This document shows, in pieces, positions 48,749 through 60,059 of a stretch of 64,000 bases of DNA. The notes beneath the pieces are model-generated. The model did no database searches and was not told the origin of the DNA. It worked only from the letters and a program-made list of their open reading frames with translations. The DNA is from Temnopleurus reevesii (taxonomy: Eukaryota; Echinodermata; Echinoidea; Temnopleuroida; Temnopleuridae), in the NCBI GenBank assembly GCA_036244855.1, contig BQKZ01000373.1:84379-148378 (forward strand). The letters run 5' to 3'. The position numbers and the translations under genes are program-made. Each line of letters begins with the position of its first letter. The stretch's first letter is position 1.

Positions 48749-49086
48749 CACAATAATTGTTAATCCTTTCCGCAAAAGTCTCTGGACAAGAAACTCTCTG
48801 GTTTCCCATGGTGAGTAAAAACAATCATTTTGCTTATTTTTTATACATGGCAGATCTTATAAACATAAACTTCCCAATACACACTGGAGTCATTCTCACA
48901 AATTAAATCTAGTTTTATCATAGTTGAATGAGGATGGCCAAAGTCACTTCACGTTTCCAATCGATCAGTACTTGCACCTTGCTATATGTAATATCACATT
49001 GTCATAGGGACAACATGCAATATATTTAGGAGAATGCTTGGTACAGAAGTGACCCCATTAAAAGTCTATTCTCAAATTTGCAATCT

Positions 49087-50053
49087 TTAAACAGACTCCT
49101 CTTCATCTGAGCAGAGAACAGTCTCTCTACAGCCATCGAGGATGAGTCTACCCGTATTCATGTCACAAAGCACACCAGAATCTAGACTAGTGGGACTGAT
49201 CAGAACCTTTCCCTCAGTGAATCGTCTTAAAGCTATCAGGGATGGGTACTTGCTCATATCAGGGGAGAGGTCCGATGTATCAAACGTGTCGCTGCGGGTA
49301 AAGTCTTTCATCATATGATGGCGCTCTTCGTCTGAGATGTCTTCGCACAAGCATGAGTCGTTGCTACTCTCGACGCTTTCGCTGCTTCCGTCTTTGCCTG
49401 CCGCAGAGTTGAATAACCTCAAGGCATCTTGTTGAGGGCACTCTAGATTTAGCTCCGTCAATATGGGAGTCTCCTTGATGCCGTGCATGTTTTCTAAAGA
49501 CCCTGCGACACCTGAATACGGATTTATATCTTGATGCGCTTCCTGTATGTGTAATGCACTGTGGGTAAGAGTCTCATCGTCTGCCGTTACATTGCCAGCG
49601 TAATACGCTCGATTGTCGACATTGCGTCCCAAAGTCACCACATCTGGAGGAATCCACGACGGTCGTGGTGTATGCTTCTGATGGTTCAAACTGTTGAGGC
49701 TAACACTGACTGGCATCATCCGTTTACAGGGACTAACTTTCAAACTGAGATTCTGCGTGCTTCTGCTCTGTAGTGCCACTCCTGTTGGGATCCTAAGCAT
49801 GGGCGTGGCCAAAAAGCCATCCTCGACTGATTTCTGATTGGCTGGCTCCAGCATGGGACTGTCTTCGACCTCTAGATCCTCGCTGCTGTCATCGGAGCTA
49901 GAGTCCTCATAGCAGTAGCATTGTTGCTTCTCAGCATCAAACTCCATATAGCAGACATTCTCTTCCATCATCTCCTCCAGTTTGTTGCGTATCTCGGTGA
50001 ACCCGGGTCTCACCTCTGGATCATCACACCATGTCGACTCCATCAGACTGAAT
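49087..50053 (-). CDS. Receptor tyrosine kinase, last coding exon (kinase end and tail)
   Basis: Terminal exon: completes an Ile codon, then 321 codons and TAA. It starts FSLMESTWCDDPEVRPGF, the helix carrying the conserved Arg (R-P) that closes tyrosine kinase domains, and the kinase ends near EEMMEENVCY. The remaining roughly 280 residues form a low-structure tail with an acidic serine cluster (YEDSSSDDSSEDLEVEDSP), candidate casein kinase 2 sites, and candidate phosphotyrosine sites (CYMEF, DNRAYY, NPYSG, KYPSL). No SH2, SAM or other domain is seen. The acceptor TGTTTGTAG|ATTC at 50053 is in phase 2 with the previous exon. Confidence 0.92.
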
Positions 50054-50504
50054 CTACAAACATGAATGGAATTTTAAGTGAAATCAATTGGAAACGGAAG
50101 TGAAATCTAAATCTAAATTATTTTTGATGGATGTCATAAAAGGATATAATTGCATAAAATTCAAAGTGAAATAGAAATTGTTGAGATTTTATTAATAGCA
50201 ATGAAGAAACATAGCATTCAAGCTGGAACTGGAAATGAAATGCTTGATTGATGAATATTGTAAAGACCATCGTAGGTTTATTTATTTGAATAATTTTGTT
50301 TAGCATAGATAGTACCTCCATTAAGATCATGTCAGAAATCACAGATGGCAATTAACAACTATTTGCTCACTATAAATCACAGAATGATAATTCACTAAGT
50401 TGTAACCCAAGTTTCAAAGTAATTGTATGAGAATAACTTTAATGAACAGGCATAGTCATTTGAAAGTAAATACTTTTAATTTGAATACTAAATGAGTCAC
50501 TTAC

Positions 50505-50642
50505 ATTTGAGGAGAGCAATTGTCAGGTTTCTCCATGCGGTAGCCTCCTTTCAGAAGTTTAGGCATATCTTTATTTGAGATGCCAGGGTAAGGTGCAGCA
50601 CCCAAAGTCACGATTTCAAACAACACAACACCATATGACCAT
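50505..50642 (-). CDS. Receptor tyrosine kinase, C-lobe exon
   Basis: 138 bases, phase 2 to phase 2. It encodes [20 protein letters not shown] and then [14 protein letters not shown], kinase subdomains IX-X. The joined codon gives Asp-Ile-Trp, the D.WS motif that stabilises the catalytic loop. Acceptor TTCTGCAG|AT, donor CAAAT|GTAAGT. Confidence 0.93.
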
Positions 50643-51163
50643 CTGCAGAAGTGAAACAAAGACAAAACAAAGAAAGGTATTTTGGGGATTGTATTTTTTT
50701 TTAAATTTGGCATCTAATGCTAGCTTGCAATGTCCCAATCCAACCTTGCATTGCACATATTAATTCCTTTCATTCTATAATGTGTCTGTCAAAGAGAACT
50801 TTTGTGATTGTTGGCAGTTTTATTTACATTCAATTGAGATATAAAATAATGAATAATCATAACAACACAATTTTCTTATACACATGTAGTGCAAATTACT
50901 TTTCTAGCAGAAGTCTAAAATAACTCTACAATTAATGGAGAATTGTTACCCAAGTTTAAACACAGTAGCTTTGAGGTGCTTACATATTTGAAGGAAAAAA
51001 TACTCAAGCAAAGTACCTATACACCACATCAGGGTTTAGTGTAGCAAGATATGGATGCATTCCTAAGGAAATCAATGAAAGACTAGTACCTTTACTACTT
51101 TGTCAAGCTTTTTCATAGAAGAGTAAAATTAATGATTGAGATATGAATGTGTTTTATTCTTAC

Positions 51164-51378
51164 ATGTCACCCTTGGTGGTAAAGATCTGATCGTAGATTG
51201 CTTCAAGAGACATCCATTTGACAGGTAACTTGCCTCCTCGTCGATTCACGTACACCTTGTCGTCGTAAACGTACCGTGTCAAACCGAAATCACCAATCTT
51301 CACGTTCTTATCATCAGCTACCATTACATTCCTGGCAGCTAGATCACGATGGACAAAGCCTTTCTGAGAAATGTACTC
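51164..51378 (-). CDS. Receptor tyrosine kinase, catalytic and activation-loop exon
   Basis: 215 bases. It encodes the catalytic loop HRDLAARN, the metal-binding DFG, and an activation loop with two tyrosine sites ([16 protein letters not shown]), ending in the tyrosine-kinase signature [11 protein letters not shown]. All residues needed for phosphotransfer are present, so the enzyme is predicted active. AAR after HRDL marks it as a tyrosine rather than serine/threonine kinase. Acceptor CCAACACAG|GAG, donor GACAT|GTAAGA. Confidence 0.95.
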
Positions 51379-52164
51379 CTGTGTTGGGGAAAGTGTGCAG
51401 AAACTTTGAAAATGAGTTCCTAGAATAGTAATTTAAAATAGTTTGGCATTGATTTATACATGTATATGCCAGCAGCAATTAAGTAGATAATAAGCTGTTA
51501 TAAAAATGATTGCTGCACACAGAAACTGTAATAATTATACCGGAGAATCATCCATGAGCAATACTACTTATGATTGAAATAATAATAGTTACAATGAAAA
51601 CATGAATGACTATTCACAAATCTAATCCATGACAAATATGATTTTGATATATTCTGTGTTACATGTACAAGAAATAATCTAAAATCAAATAAGAGTCCTC
51701 AATGGAAAATAGTAATCTTGACAAATTCAAACTATTTTATAAATTGTATAGATTTCTGTAACATGCATCTTAACCATTTAGCATCTGAAAAGCATGAAAC
51801 CATCCCTCCATTTACTCATTAAACCACCCTAAACCACCTGTCATTTTCATCGGGGCTTTTGTATCCATGGTAACCATTCTCATGGGGCTATGAAAGATAA
51901 AATAAGAATGAGTGCAATCATTATGTTCCTAAGAAAACAATCCTACCAAGCAAACTATTTTCATTGTTCAGAACTATTTCATATTGTCCATAAAGATAAA
52001 GACAGGTAGCAATAGTACTACACCTTCCAGTGGGTAATAGGGCATTTATATACAATCTCCAGTTGCTAATGGGTCAACAATGGCTCTAAATAAAGTTATC
52101 TAGCTGATGAATCGCCATAATTTATCATACACGATTATAAACACTAAACCAAATTTGCTCTCAC

Positions 52165-52269
52165 CATGCCCATAGCAATCTGTCTTGCAAAAGAAAGCAG
52201 GTCCAGGGGCCTGAGGGCATCTTTACATGGAGTGCGTGGAGCTCGGCCGGTCTTGAACTGATCAAATAA
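52165..52269 (-). CDS. Receptor tyrosine kinase, kinase-insert exon
   Basis: 105 bases, 35 codons, phase 0 at both ends. It encodes a short insert (QFKTGRAPRTPCKDALRP) and the helix LDLLSFARQIAMGM leading into the catalytic loop. Kinase inserts at this place are typical of PDGFR/VEGFR/FGFR-type receptors; here it is only about 20 residues. Acceptor TTTCCCTAG|TTA, donor GGCATG|GTGAGA. Confidence 0.92.
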
Positions 52270-52912
52270 CTAGGGAAAACAGGAGAGAAACTGCATTTTA
52301 CAGAGGAACTATACTGCACACTGACATATATTCTTTGTTTGGATAAAATAATCATATCCAATATTATACAGCCCTAAAACTGTATATCCTCTCCTTGGAT
52401 ACGAGTCTCCTCTATTTGAATTGAATTGAATAGAACATTTATTTCCTTTTTCAAAACAAATGATAAACATAGGAAAATATAAGATAACATAGTTAAAATT
52501 AAAGGAGGCAAAGACCCTAAATGAAAATAAGCAAGCTAAATCTGCTCCAATGAAGTCTTGAAATGCATATAAATGTACAAGACTGATATTCAAGACTGAT
52601 ATCACACTTTCTAAAGCTGTAGTACATTTAGCATTATTACTTAAGTTAGAAAGAACTTTAAAATGACGCATGAGGAGAGCTATCTGTGGTAAACAAAGTG
52701 GTACATTTGACAAATCGTGTACTGTATAAATTACTTTTTGGTTCAAATATGTTAATACATCAACAAGTTTGTTCTGGTTGACAAGCTTATGCAAGATGGT
52801 ATTTATATCTTTATGCATAATTAAGGGCCTAAAATATTTTATAACCCCTTTTCAAGCATAAGATCATTAAAAGAATTATTTTAGGTTGTCATCACTGCTC
52901 CTTATTATCTAC

Positions 52913-53097
52913 CTGTGGACGTCTGGACCTGAGGAAGTGAAGCAAGTCTCCAAAGTAGCAATGCTCCACCAGGAGACATATAGGATCCTGGATAGTACAG
53001 CAACCAAGAAGACTCACAACGTTTGGATGATAGCCTAGCTCCTTCATCAGCTCAATCTCTCTCAAGAACTCCTGCTTCTGAGTGTCCTCTGCAAACT
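52913..53097 (-). CDS. Receptor tyrosine kinase, N-lobe exon (helix C and hinge)
   Basis: 185 bases. It encodes FLREIELMKELGYHPNVV with the helix-C glutamate, then LLGCCTIQDPICLLVEHCYF and GDLLHFLRSRRPQ, the hinge. GDLL.FLR is shared with KIT/PDGFR-type receptors. Acceptor CCGTTCACAG|AG, donor CCACAG|GTAGAT (weaker). The intron upstream has a very long pyrimidine tract on the sense strand. Confidence 0.93.
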
Positions 53098-53224
53098 CTG
53101 TGAACGGAGAGGAAGAAAGAAAATCCGAATAAAACAAGAAAATATAGAAGAATGCCTTTGGCACCACCTTACGGTCGCAGAGGCATAACAAAAGCCCAAT
53201 AAAATGAAACAATAACAAGAAACA

Positions 53225-53480
53225 GTAAAAAAAAAAAGAAAAAAAAACAGAAATAAGGAGAGAGAGAGAGAAAGAGTGAGAGAAAGAAGGAACAAAGACA
53301 AAAGAAAGGAAGAAATAAAGAGTGAAAGAAGGAAAGGAAAGCAGAAAGAATTTGGAAAGACAGAGCAAAAAAAAAAGAAAAGAATAGAGAAACACGGGAA
53401 GACAAGAAAAGGCAAGAATGAAAGAATGAAACAGAAAGGAAGAAAGGAAGAAAGAAAACTATAAAGAAGGAAAGAGATAA
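53225..53480 (-). repeat. Long polypurine/polypyrimidine tract in receptor intron
   Basis: About 255 bases are nearly all purine on the plus strand (poly(A), AGAGAG, GAAAG units), hence nearly all pyrimidine in the sense orientation of the receptor gene. It ends about 130 bases upstream of the acceptor at 53097. Ser/Phe-rich or Lys/Glu-rich open frames in it are low-complexity artefacts. Confidence 0.9.
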
Positions 53481-53752
53481 AAATATGATATCCTCACTTT
53501 CACATAAAGTTTGTTTGAAGGGTAGGCTTTTTACTACCACTGAACAACATACACATCATGCTTACAGAAATCCAATAAAGGTAGATATCAAATGCAATAT
53601 GCTGCCCTCTATTGTGACAAATGTGGAAAAGTCTTGATAAAATTTTCTCACGTAGGTACCAGTTTAGTGAAGAGTTTAGTGAAGAGTTTATCAGATGTTT
53701 AGCTCATTTGGGTATGATTACAAATACTGTTAATTCTGGAAGCAATTCTTAA

Positions 53753-54341
53753 AGGGGAACTTCACCCAGACATTTGAGTGCGCTCAGTTGATGAAGAAAA
53801 ATACAGTGGTCAAACTGTGAAAATTTGAGCAAAATCCGATTATCCATTCAAAAGTTATGAATTTTCAAAGTTTTGATTTAAACCCCTCATGGGCTCCTCA
53901 AATTGGCACCGTACAGGAACAAAATGGCTGCCAACATGGAGAACTCTCCATTCACTTTGTACACAGAATTTCACATTTTCCTCTTTTTCCAGAAAAGTAG
54001 ACAAAATTATGTTTTTTCAGTTACATATATTATAGCCACATCAATTCTGCAAGCATTCCAGAAAGAACGGTGCTGATTCATCACTTGAAATATCATAGTG
54101 ATCCATTTTCAATAAATTTATATACAAAGTGCATAAGGAGTTCTCCATGTATGACATCACATATTATGCTAATTGGCTATACGTTGCCAATTTAAGGATG
54201 GCCAGCACAAGTGGAAATAATAACTTTAAAAATTCATAACTTTTGAACAGATAATCCGATTTTGCTCAAATTTTCACAGTTTGTTCATCTGATTTGTCTT
54301 TATTTACTGACAGTACATTATTGTCTGGGTGTAATTCCCCT
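53753..54341. mobile_element. TTAA-flanked fold-back MITE, second copy
   Basis: TTAA at 53749-53752 and 54342-54345. The left end AGGGGAACTTCACCCAGACA pairs with the right-end reverse complement AGGGGAATTACACCCAGACA. Inner blocks (GAGCAAAATCCGATTATCCA and its inverse, GGCTGCCAACATGG) match 41541-42100. It lies in the receptor intron between the two N-lobe exons. Confidence 0.88.
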
Positions 54342-54795
54342 TTAAATGAGTACTCTCTCAAAGAGTATAGGTGTTGTCCTGAAAGTGTGGCATGTGGTGT
54401 GGCCGGTTGTGAGAAAAATAAATTCCTTACCACGGAATACTTTTCCTGGTATCGCATCACAATTTGCTATGTATTTTACCATGATTGCGACACAAAAGAT
54501 AATTTGTATAGCAACTTTTTCACATATAACTGCACAGTAAAGTTTTGGAAATGATTCCTCAATGTCTAGAACTGCTAATCAATTGAGAAAACTAAATTTA
54601 TTCCCAGCATTACATATACATGGATGGGGGCGTAGTCACTAATTTCATTAGTGTTAATGCTGCACTCTAAAAACTTCTTAGGGAACCTGAAGTTATTACT
54701 TCTTTTGGAAAAGAATTCCATTGGGTGTAGAGTCATTATTATTTATTAATAGTGATCTGTAGATATTTTTCTCCAGAATTGATAGCTATACTCAC

Positions 54796-55007
54796 TATGA
54801 AGCATCTTGACAGCTACCACCGTGTGTTCTCCATGCGTTGCCTCTCTGGGTACGATAGCAGACAGTGAGGACTGATGACTCCAGATCCGTCCGACCACTA
54901 GCCCCTTCAACACCTGACCAAACGCCCCTTCACCTAGCACATCACCGACCTTGATACGAGCTGGACTGATCTCCCATCGATCCAGCACGTCTGGCTTCAC
55001 TTGGGAG
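54796..55007 (-). CDS. Receptor tyrosine kinase, ATP-binding exon
   Basis: 212 bases. It encodes LDRWEISPARIKVGDVLGEG then AFGQV, the glycine-rich loop, and VVAVKML with the ATP-anchoring lysine. Between them is an unusually long loop (GRIWSHQSSLSAIVPREATH), longer than in most receptor kinases. Acceptor TTTGATGCAG|CTCC, donor CATA|GTGAGT; the phases agree with both neighbours. Confidence 0.93.
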
Positions 55008-55382
55008 CTGCATCAAAGGTTCAAACAGGTAACAACTTCATCATTCAAAGAAGTATCTTGGGAGATGGGTTTAAAGCTCTCAATCCCTCAGTCGCATTTT
55101 TGGCATCATTGAACACTGTTCACAAGGAAGAGTGAATCTGCTCTTGTTTCATTATATACTGCCATCTACTGTTGAGTTATGTACCATTGAAAAGCTAGAG
55201 AGTGCAGCTTTCCAATGAATATCAACCCAAATATATATATTTTTGCATCTGATAAACAAGTTTGTCAATGACATATTATTGAAGATAACATCATATTTGT
55301 TGGTAAGTATGTTATGTGCCAACAAAATATATTTACAAGTATTCAAAAGTATGAAACCAGATGTAAAGTGAAAAGCTCTTAC

Positions 55383-55656
55383 GTGGTTAGCAGTGCTGGA
55401 TAAGAGGGTGATGAGTAGATATTTGGAATGCTTTCTTCATCCCTGGACAGATTAGCCTTTGAGATACTCCTATGTCGTCTGTAGATACAGGTCCCACAGC
55501 ATGTGATGAACCCTAGGAAGAGGACTAGGGCTAGAGGTCCAACGATGTACAGACTCAGCTTGTGTAATGGTAGTCTGGTTGGCGGGTACGGGATGGTTAC
55601 TACGTAGGACTTGGCTGTCGTGTGCACTCTTCTTGTTGCTACCGTTGGAAACACTC
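55383..55656 (-). CDS. Receptor tyrosine kinase, transmembrane exon
   Basis: 274 bases. An extracellular stalk (VFPTVATRRVHTTAKSYVVT, then IPYPPTRLPLHK) precedes a single helix, LSLYIVGPLALVLFLGFITC, followed by CCG and a basic stop-transfer (YRRHRS). The juxtamembrane part contains two tyrosine sites (IPNIYSS, PSYPAL). Orientation is extracellular N-terminus and cytoplasmic kinase. Acceptor CCACTCTCAG|GA, donor ACCAC|GTAAGA. Confidence 0.92.
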
Positions 55657-56433
55657 CTGAGAGTGGAGGTAAAAAGAAGTAAGAAGTTCAATCATACTCA
55701 CTCTGAGCAGAAGGAACAAAGGACTGGGACAAAGTAAATGACATCGTTCAAGCATTCACAATAGCTTCATGATAAAAAAGAAATCCCCAGGTGTGATTCT
55801 TGGGCAACATTTTTACACAGAATAAGAAGTATATGACAGTTTGTTTTGTGTCCATCTAGCTATTGTTAATGCTTGAATGGAGGTTGTTCCCTTTGTCCCA
55901 GGCGTTTGTCCCTTCTGCTCACAGTGATTTGAAACAGTTTGGATATTACGAGCATTGAATTCATCAATTGAAGGATATAATAACACAATGAAACTGCCTC
56001 CATCAAACTATAATGGAGATCACACATGCGACTACAGATGCTGTGAAAATGATGAAAGCATGGGGAAAGGGGTATTCTTATACAATTATTTGACATGTTG
56101 GGATAGTTTAAATCTGAACGCTAGAGCACTTTGGCAGTCTTACGTTGGGTCTAATAACCCAGATGCTGCAGTCTTGAATCCCACACAGTTGTATTGATAT
56201 ATTTTTCTTTCACAACTCAGTTCCACAAGGCACTAAAAATGGACATGGGGCACTTAAAACTTTGAATTTGGCATTGAACATAGCCAATATTATACATATA
56301 TATTCAGTAATTACAAATACTACCATTGAGAAATCTGCATCAATTTAAAGGGTGATTATGCTGAAAATGTGACTGAAAAATGCAATCGGATCGATAAGTG
56401 CATAAATGTATTGGGGCTCTTTGAACAGTCATA
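55657..56433 (-). other. Receptor intron, nothing else seen
   Basis: AT-rich intron sequence without a recognised repeat, exon or RNA. Confidence 0.5.
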
Positions 56434-56605
56434 GGGGGTGTTGCTAGAAAGTTGCAATAGATTGAAAATCGACTGCAAATCTGTTGCAAATTAAAACATA
56501 ATTTGATTTGCGCATAATCTGCACTTCTAACAAGAAGAACACGTAGCAATGATTTCGATTGGTGCATGCCAATCAACTGCAACTTGCAATCACTTGCAGA
56601 TTTCT
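56434..56605. mobile_element. GGGGGTGTT fold-back MITE copy
   Basis: AGGGGGTGTTGCTAGAAAGT, GAAAATCGACTGCAAATC and, inverted, CCAATCAACTGCAACTTGCA identify the family at 13980-14307. Confidence 0.7.
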
Positions 56606-56778
56606 CTCAACTCTCTCATACACTGACAAGGAATTACATAGATACATAATATAATTATTATAATCATTGATATAAATGCTTCCAAAATATTGATTCATCG
56701 ACTATTAAAACCAAATTAAGCTTGAATCCTCATGATAATGATCAGTTGATTATAGAAATAAAAGCCAATGATTATTAC

Positions 56779-56863
56779 CTGTGTGAAAAAGGTTGCCATT
56801 AGGATGTTTTCCAATTGATGGCGAATCTGCCTCCATCTTGTAATTATGATAATAACCAATTAT
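56779..56863 (-). CDS. Receptor tyrosine kinase, last extracellular FNIII exon
   Basis: 85 bases, phase 0 to phase 1. It encodes IIGYYHNYKMEADSPSIGKH then PNGNLFHT, the last strand of a fibronectin type III domain and the membrane-proximal linker. Acceptor ATACTCACAG|ATA, donor CACACAG|GTAATA. Confidence 0.85.
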
Positions 56864-56907
56864 CTGTGAGTATAATAAAAGGGTATTATTAACCGTATCA
56901 GACATCT

Positions 56908-57530
56908 GAGCCATGTGATTTTTCCACTTTATTGCCCCGTAAAAGACAGAGCGGTCAATAAATTACTTTATTGCCCGCTGTCAAATGTCTATAGGATTTT
57001 GCGTGTAAAAACAGCGGGCAATAAATTCACATGCGAAATACGCGAACCGCGATCTCGTGAGCGCAGTTTTTGTGCATTGAGCTCGCGACGTGCTTTGTGG
57101 ACATCAGATTGTAAACAAACATGGAAGCGGCCAGTTCGAAGAATTAAGTTTGCTTCGTTCGATGACAACGAATTCGATGGAATTTTACAAGATATGAATG
57201 CTAACAATAGTAAGAAGGCAACAAAACAAACAGCAAATATTCTAAAGAAAAATCTTCGGCTTAATCTGGAAACGTCAAAGTAATTTCATCAAGCAAGAAA
57301 TGTTGGTAAAGTTACCCTATTATTTCATGGATTTTTTGTTCGCTCTAGATGTCTGATTTGGTTAATAATAACAATATGGACCATCTCTTTCGTGAGACAC
57401 AACATTTATGGCCCTGAGTAGAGTCGTATTGCCCTCGTCTTTGACTCGGGCAATACAATTCTTCTCAGGGCCATGAATGTTGTGTCTCCCTCAAGGCTAG
57501 TCCATATTGTATTATTATGGACTAACATTC
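56908..57530 (+). mobile_element. Antisense module 1: hairpin, broken acidic reading frame, large palindrome
   Basis: Order on the plus strand: a hairpin with arms TTTATTGCCCGCTGT / ACAGCGGGCAATAAA (56967-57025); an ATG at 57121 whose frame stops after eight codons; one frame over, an open stretch reading SFDDNEFDGILQDMNANNSK then KATK, ending at 57283; and a palindrome at 57367-57525 with arms such as AATATGGAC / GTCCATATT and ACATTTATGGCCCTGAG / CTCAGGGCCATGAATGT. From memory, the D.EFD.IL...N..N.KKATK pattern resembles the N-terminus of tyrosine-recombinase-derived (Crypton/KIAA1958-like) proteins. The shift makes it a relic. It lies in a receptor intron, antisense. Confidence 0.55.
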
Positions 57531-57612
57531 AACTCCTTCTTGCTGAAATGGCAGTCAAATGTCAGCATTGAGGAAGGATCAACAAACTTTAGGTTCAATA
57601 TAAACAACAACA

Positions 57613-58086
57613 GGGTGGTTTAGGGATAGTTCACACCAGAATTTTCTTGCTTCCATTAGAACTTAGATAATATTTCTAAATGAATAAACAGGAATATTCC
57701 CGAAAAATGTCAGGGAGCGAGTTGCAAATCTGAAATCAATTTGTTGGCTCAGGGCAACGATCTCTTCCACTGCAAATCGCCATATTGAAATTCTTCGCCG
57801 GAGCTGTGACGTACTATGCGATCAGGCAGTTCAGTGCAGCATTTGGCCACGCAATAGTCTAATTGCAAGCTACGTCACTTAAACGATACTATCGGTTATT
57901 TTGGAGCGATCGTTTTCTGCCCATTGATAGGAATTGCAAATGACGGTGGGCAGGAGCTGGTTAACAAAAAGGGTATAATTTGACTATTAGTTGATGAGTT
58001 TTGATGAAATAAAAAGCAAAGTTCTCAGGAAGGATGGGACTATAAAATCTGCTATAATAAATTCTGGGGTGAACTATCCCTTTAAA
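57613..58086. mobile_element. GGGATAGTTCACACC TIR element, about 470 bp
   Basis: The left end TTTAGGGATAGTTCACACCA and the right-end reverse complement AAAGGGATAGTTCACCCCAG are an inverted pair that extends into AGAATTT. No coding frame. TTTA/TTTAAA at the borders would fit a degraded TTAA target, which is uncertain. Confidence 0.75.
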
Positions 58087-59012
58087 GAACTTTGTAGCTA
58101 AAGAGTTTATAATGGAAGATTGGCATCTAAGTCCAAAGTGTGTATCATATTATTGTACTTGTAAGTAAAAGGCATCCAAAATACTATTCTTCTGAAAAAT
58201 GTTTTACCACATGTAATTTCCAGTCCATACATTCTACCACTGAAGCACTAAACTTTGTTATATTTTATTTCAATTTTACTGGACATGTTAATACACATAG
58301 GAACTTTAAATGTTTCTTGTGTATACAAGTCTTGTCAATCTTAAATGATACAATTCAAAATCCTCTGAATGGACTATTCCCAAGTTTTGGAAGATGCCTC
58401 GACTTCTTTAAAAGAATTAACTTGGGAATATATTTTTTGATGTGATAAGCAATAACAACCTGAAATCACCCACACATACTATGTATGTGTTTTCAAGTAT
58501 TACTTGAAAACCTTTTTTTCCTGACAGATAATGAACAATTTCATGTATTCTCAGATTACAAACTGTAGTTTCGTCATCTGTTATGGGTAAAGAAACTAAA
58601 TATCTACATAAATTGTGTAAAAGTTTCATTCAGTTCCTTTCTTTTTCTTCTTCCCTCTCTTCATGTTGTCTCAAATATTGTATCCTTTGTGTTATGTGTG
58701 TAAGTTGTTATTTTATCAATTTCAATACTGCAAATAAAGGTTGTCCTAATAACCATGCAATGACGATAACTTTCAGTATTTTTTCATTCACTAAACAGTC
58801 TTAAAGTCACTTCTTTGTGTGAGGTTGCCCAGGAGATGAAACAACGAAAATCACAAAAATCAATGTCATCTTTTCCAACTCTTTTTGTGTGTAAATCCTA
58901 CAAGAAGCATGATAATCTATTTTCTATGATTATATCCAACCAGTGAATGTCTTCTCCGCGCTATGATGCTTCTAAAAACTAGTTTGATTAAATGAATTTC
59001 TTTCATCCTTAC
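58087..59012 (-). other. Receptor intron, nothing else seen
   Basis: AT-rich. Short inverted pairs around 58480-58510 (GTATGTGTTTTCAAGTAT region) only. Confidence 0.45.
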
Positions 59013-59069
59013 CTCCAATCCATATTGTGTTTCTGGCTTCAGTCCCTCTATTCTAAAATGAGTTTCATT
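59013..59069 (-). CDS. Receptor tyrosine kinase, FNIII micro-exon
   Basis: 57 bases, 19 codons, phase 0 at both ends. It encodes NETHFRIEGLKPETQYGLE, the classic fibronectin III segment (L.P.T.Y) between strands E and F. Acceptor TTTCCAAACAG|AAT, donor TTGGAG|GTAAGG. Confidence 0.9.
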
Positions 59070-60050
59070 CTGTTTGGAAAAAAGGAAACAATATAGTCAT
59101 AAAATTTGATTACTTGAAATAAAGACAGTTATCACCTGCTTTTCAAACATTATGTATCATTGATTTGTCTATATAAACATTTTTGTTTCTCTTGCAAAAT
59201 GATTATAATTCATTGTTCAAATTGTAAAAATGATATTGAAATGGAAAAATAAATAAATCAAATCAAATCAAATAACAATCTGGTTATATTAGCAAGGCCT
59301 ATTTTTTAAAGGATATTTGGAAAACAGGTGGTTTGTATTTCATAGAAAAATTCTGAAGCTTTCAAGCAGTATCAATTTTTACATAATTATATTAACTAGT
59401 AATTTCAAACTATTTTCTATTACATTACTACCAATTGCTCAAAGAATCTTGCTCATGGGACTACTGCACACAAAGAAGTAGCTACATGTAATCATGTATT
59501 CTGTGAGGATATGAAGATTCATACTTTATGTGCACATCCCAACCAAACCAATTGGTAATAGTTTGGATTGGATGAGTTTTCAAACATGCTGACTTCAAGG
59601 GTACATTTTTACTCTTGTGGGTAGAACATATTAAGCAGTCTATTGATTCTGCCGGACACTTTTGATAGTAAGAAATTCATAAAATATGCATTTGATGAAT
59701 TCCGTCCATGTTCATGGGGCATGAGCTTACCTCTCCCATGTAGTGACTGCTCAGTTATTCATTGTTTTGTATTTTGATGTATTGAATAAATAAAATAAAT
59801 CAATACTGCAAAGAATACCCAGCAAATCAAGTTTATCTTATACCAAGGATATTGTAAAAGCCAATATTTCAGTGTGTATAGATTTGAACGAATTCCCTGA
59901 ATTTCAGACCTTTTCAAACATTAGTGAGTGGTTATTTTCACGTTCTGAAAAATTAATGTACATAAGACTATGGGGAGTGAAAATGTTAGCAAATTCATTG
60001 TCACAAAATTCTGTAAAATAAAACCCCAGCAGTATATACAGTATTATATC
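59070..60050 (-). other. Receptor intron, nothing else seen
   Basis: AT-rich with a short AATCAAATCAAAT repeat near 59258. No exon. Confidence 0.45.
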
Positions 60051-60059
60051 CTACTTATA

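Noticed and set aside
52309..52818. 169-codon minus-strand frame between kinase exons
   Set aside because: It begins at a non-ATG codon, lies between two exons that join in phase without it, and has no domain; read as intron.
53062..53540. Minus-strand Phe/Leu/Ser-rich frames running into the kinase exon
   Set aside because: Translation of the pyrimidine tract in the intron; the true exon begins at the acceptor at 53097.
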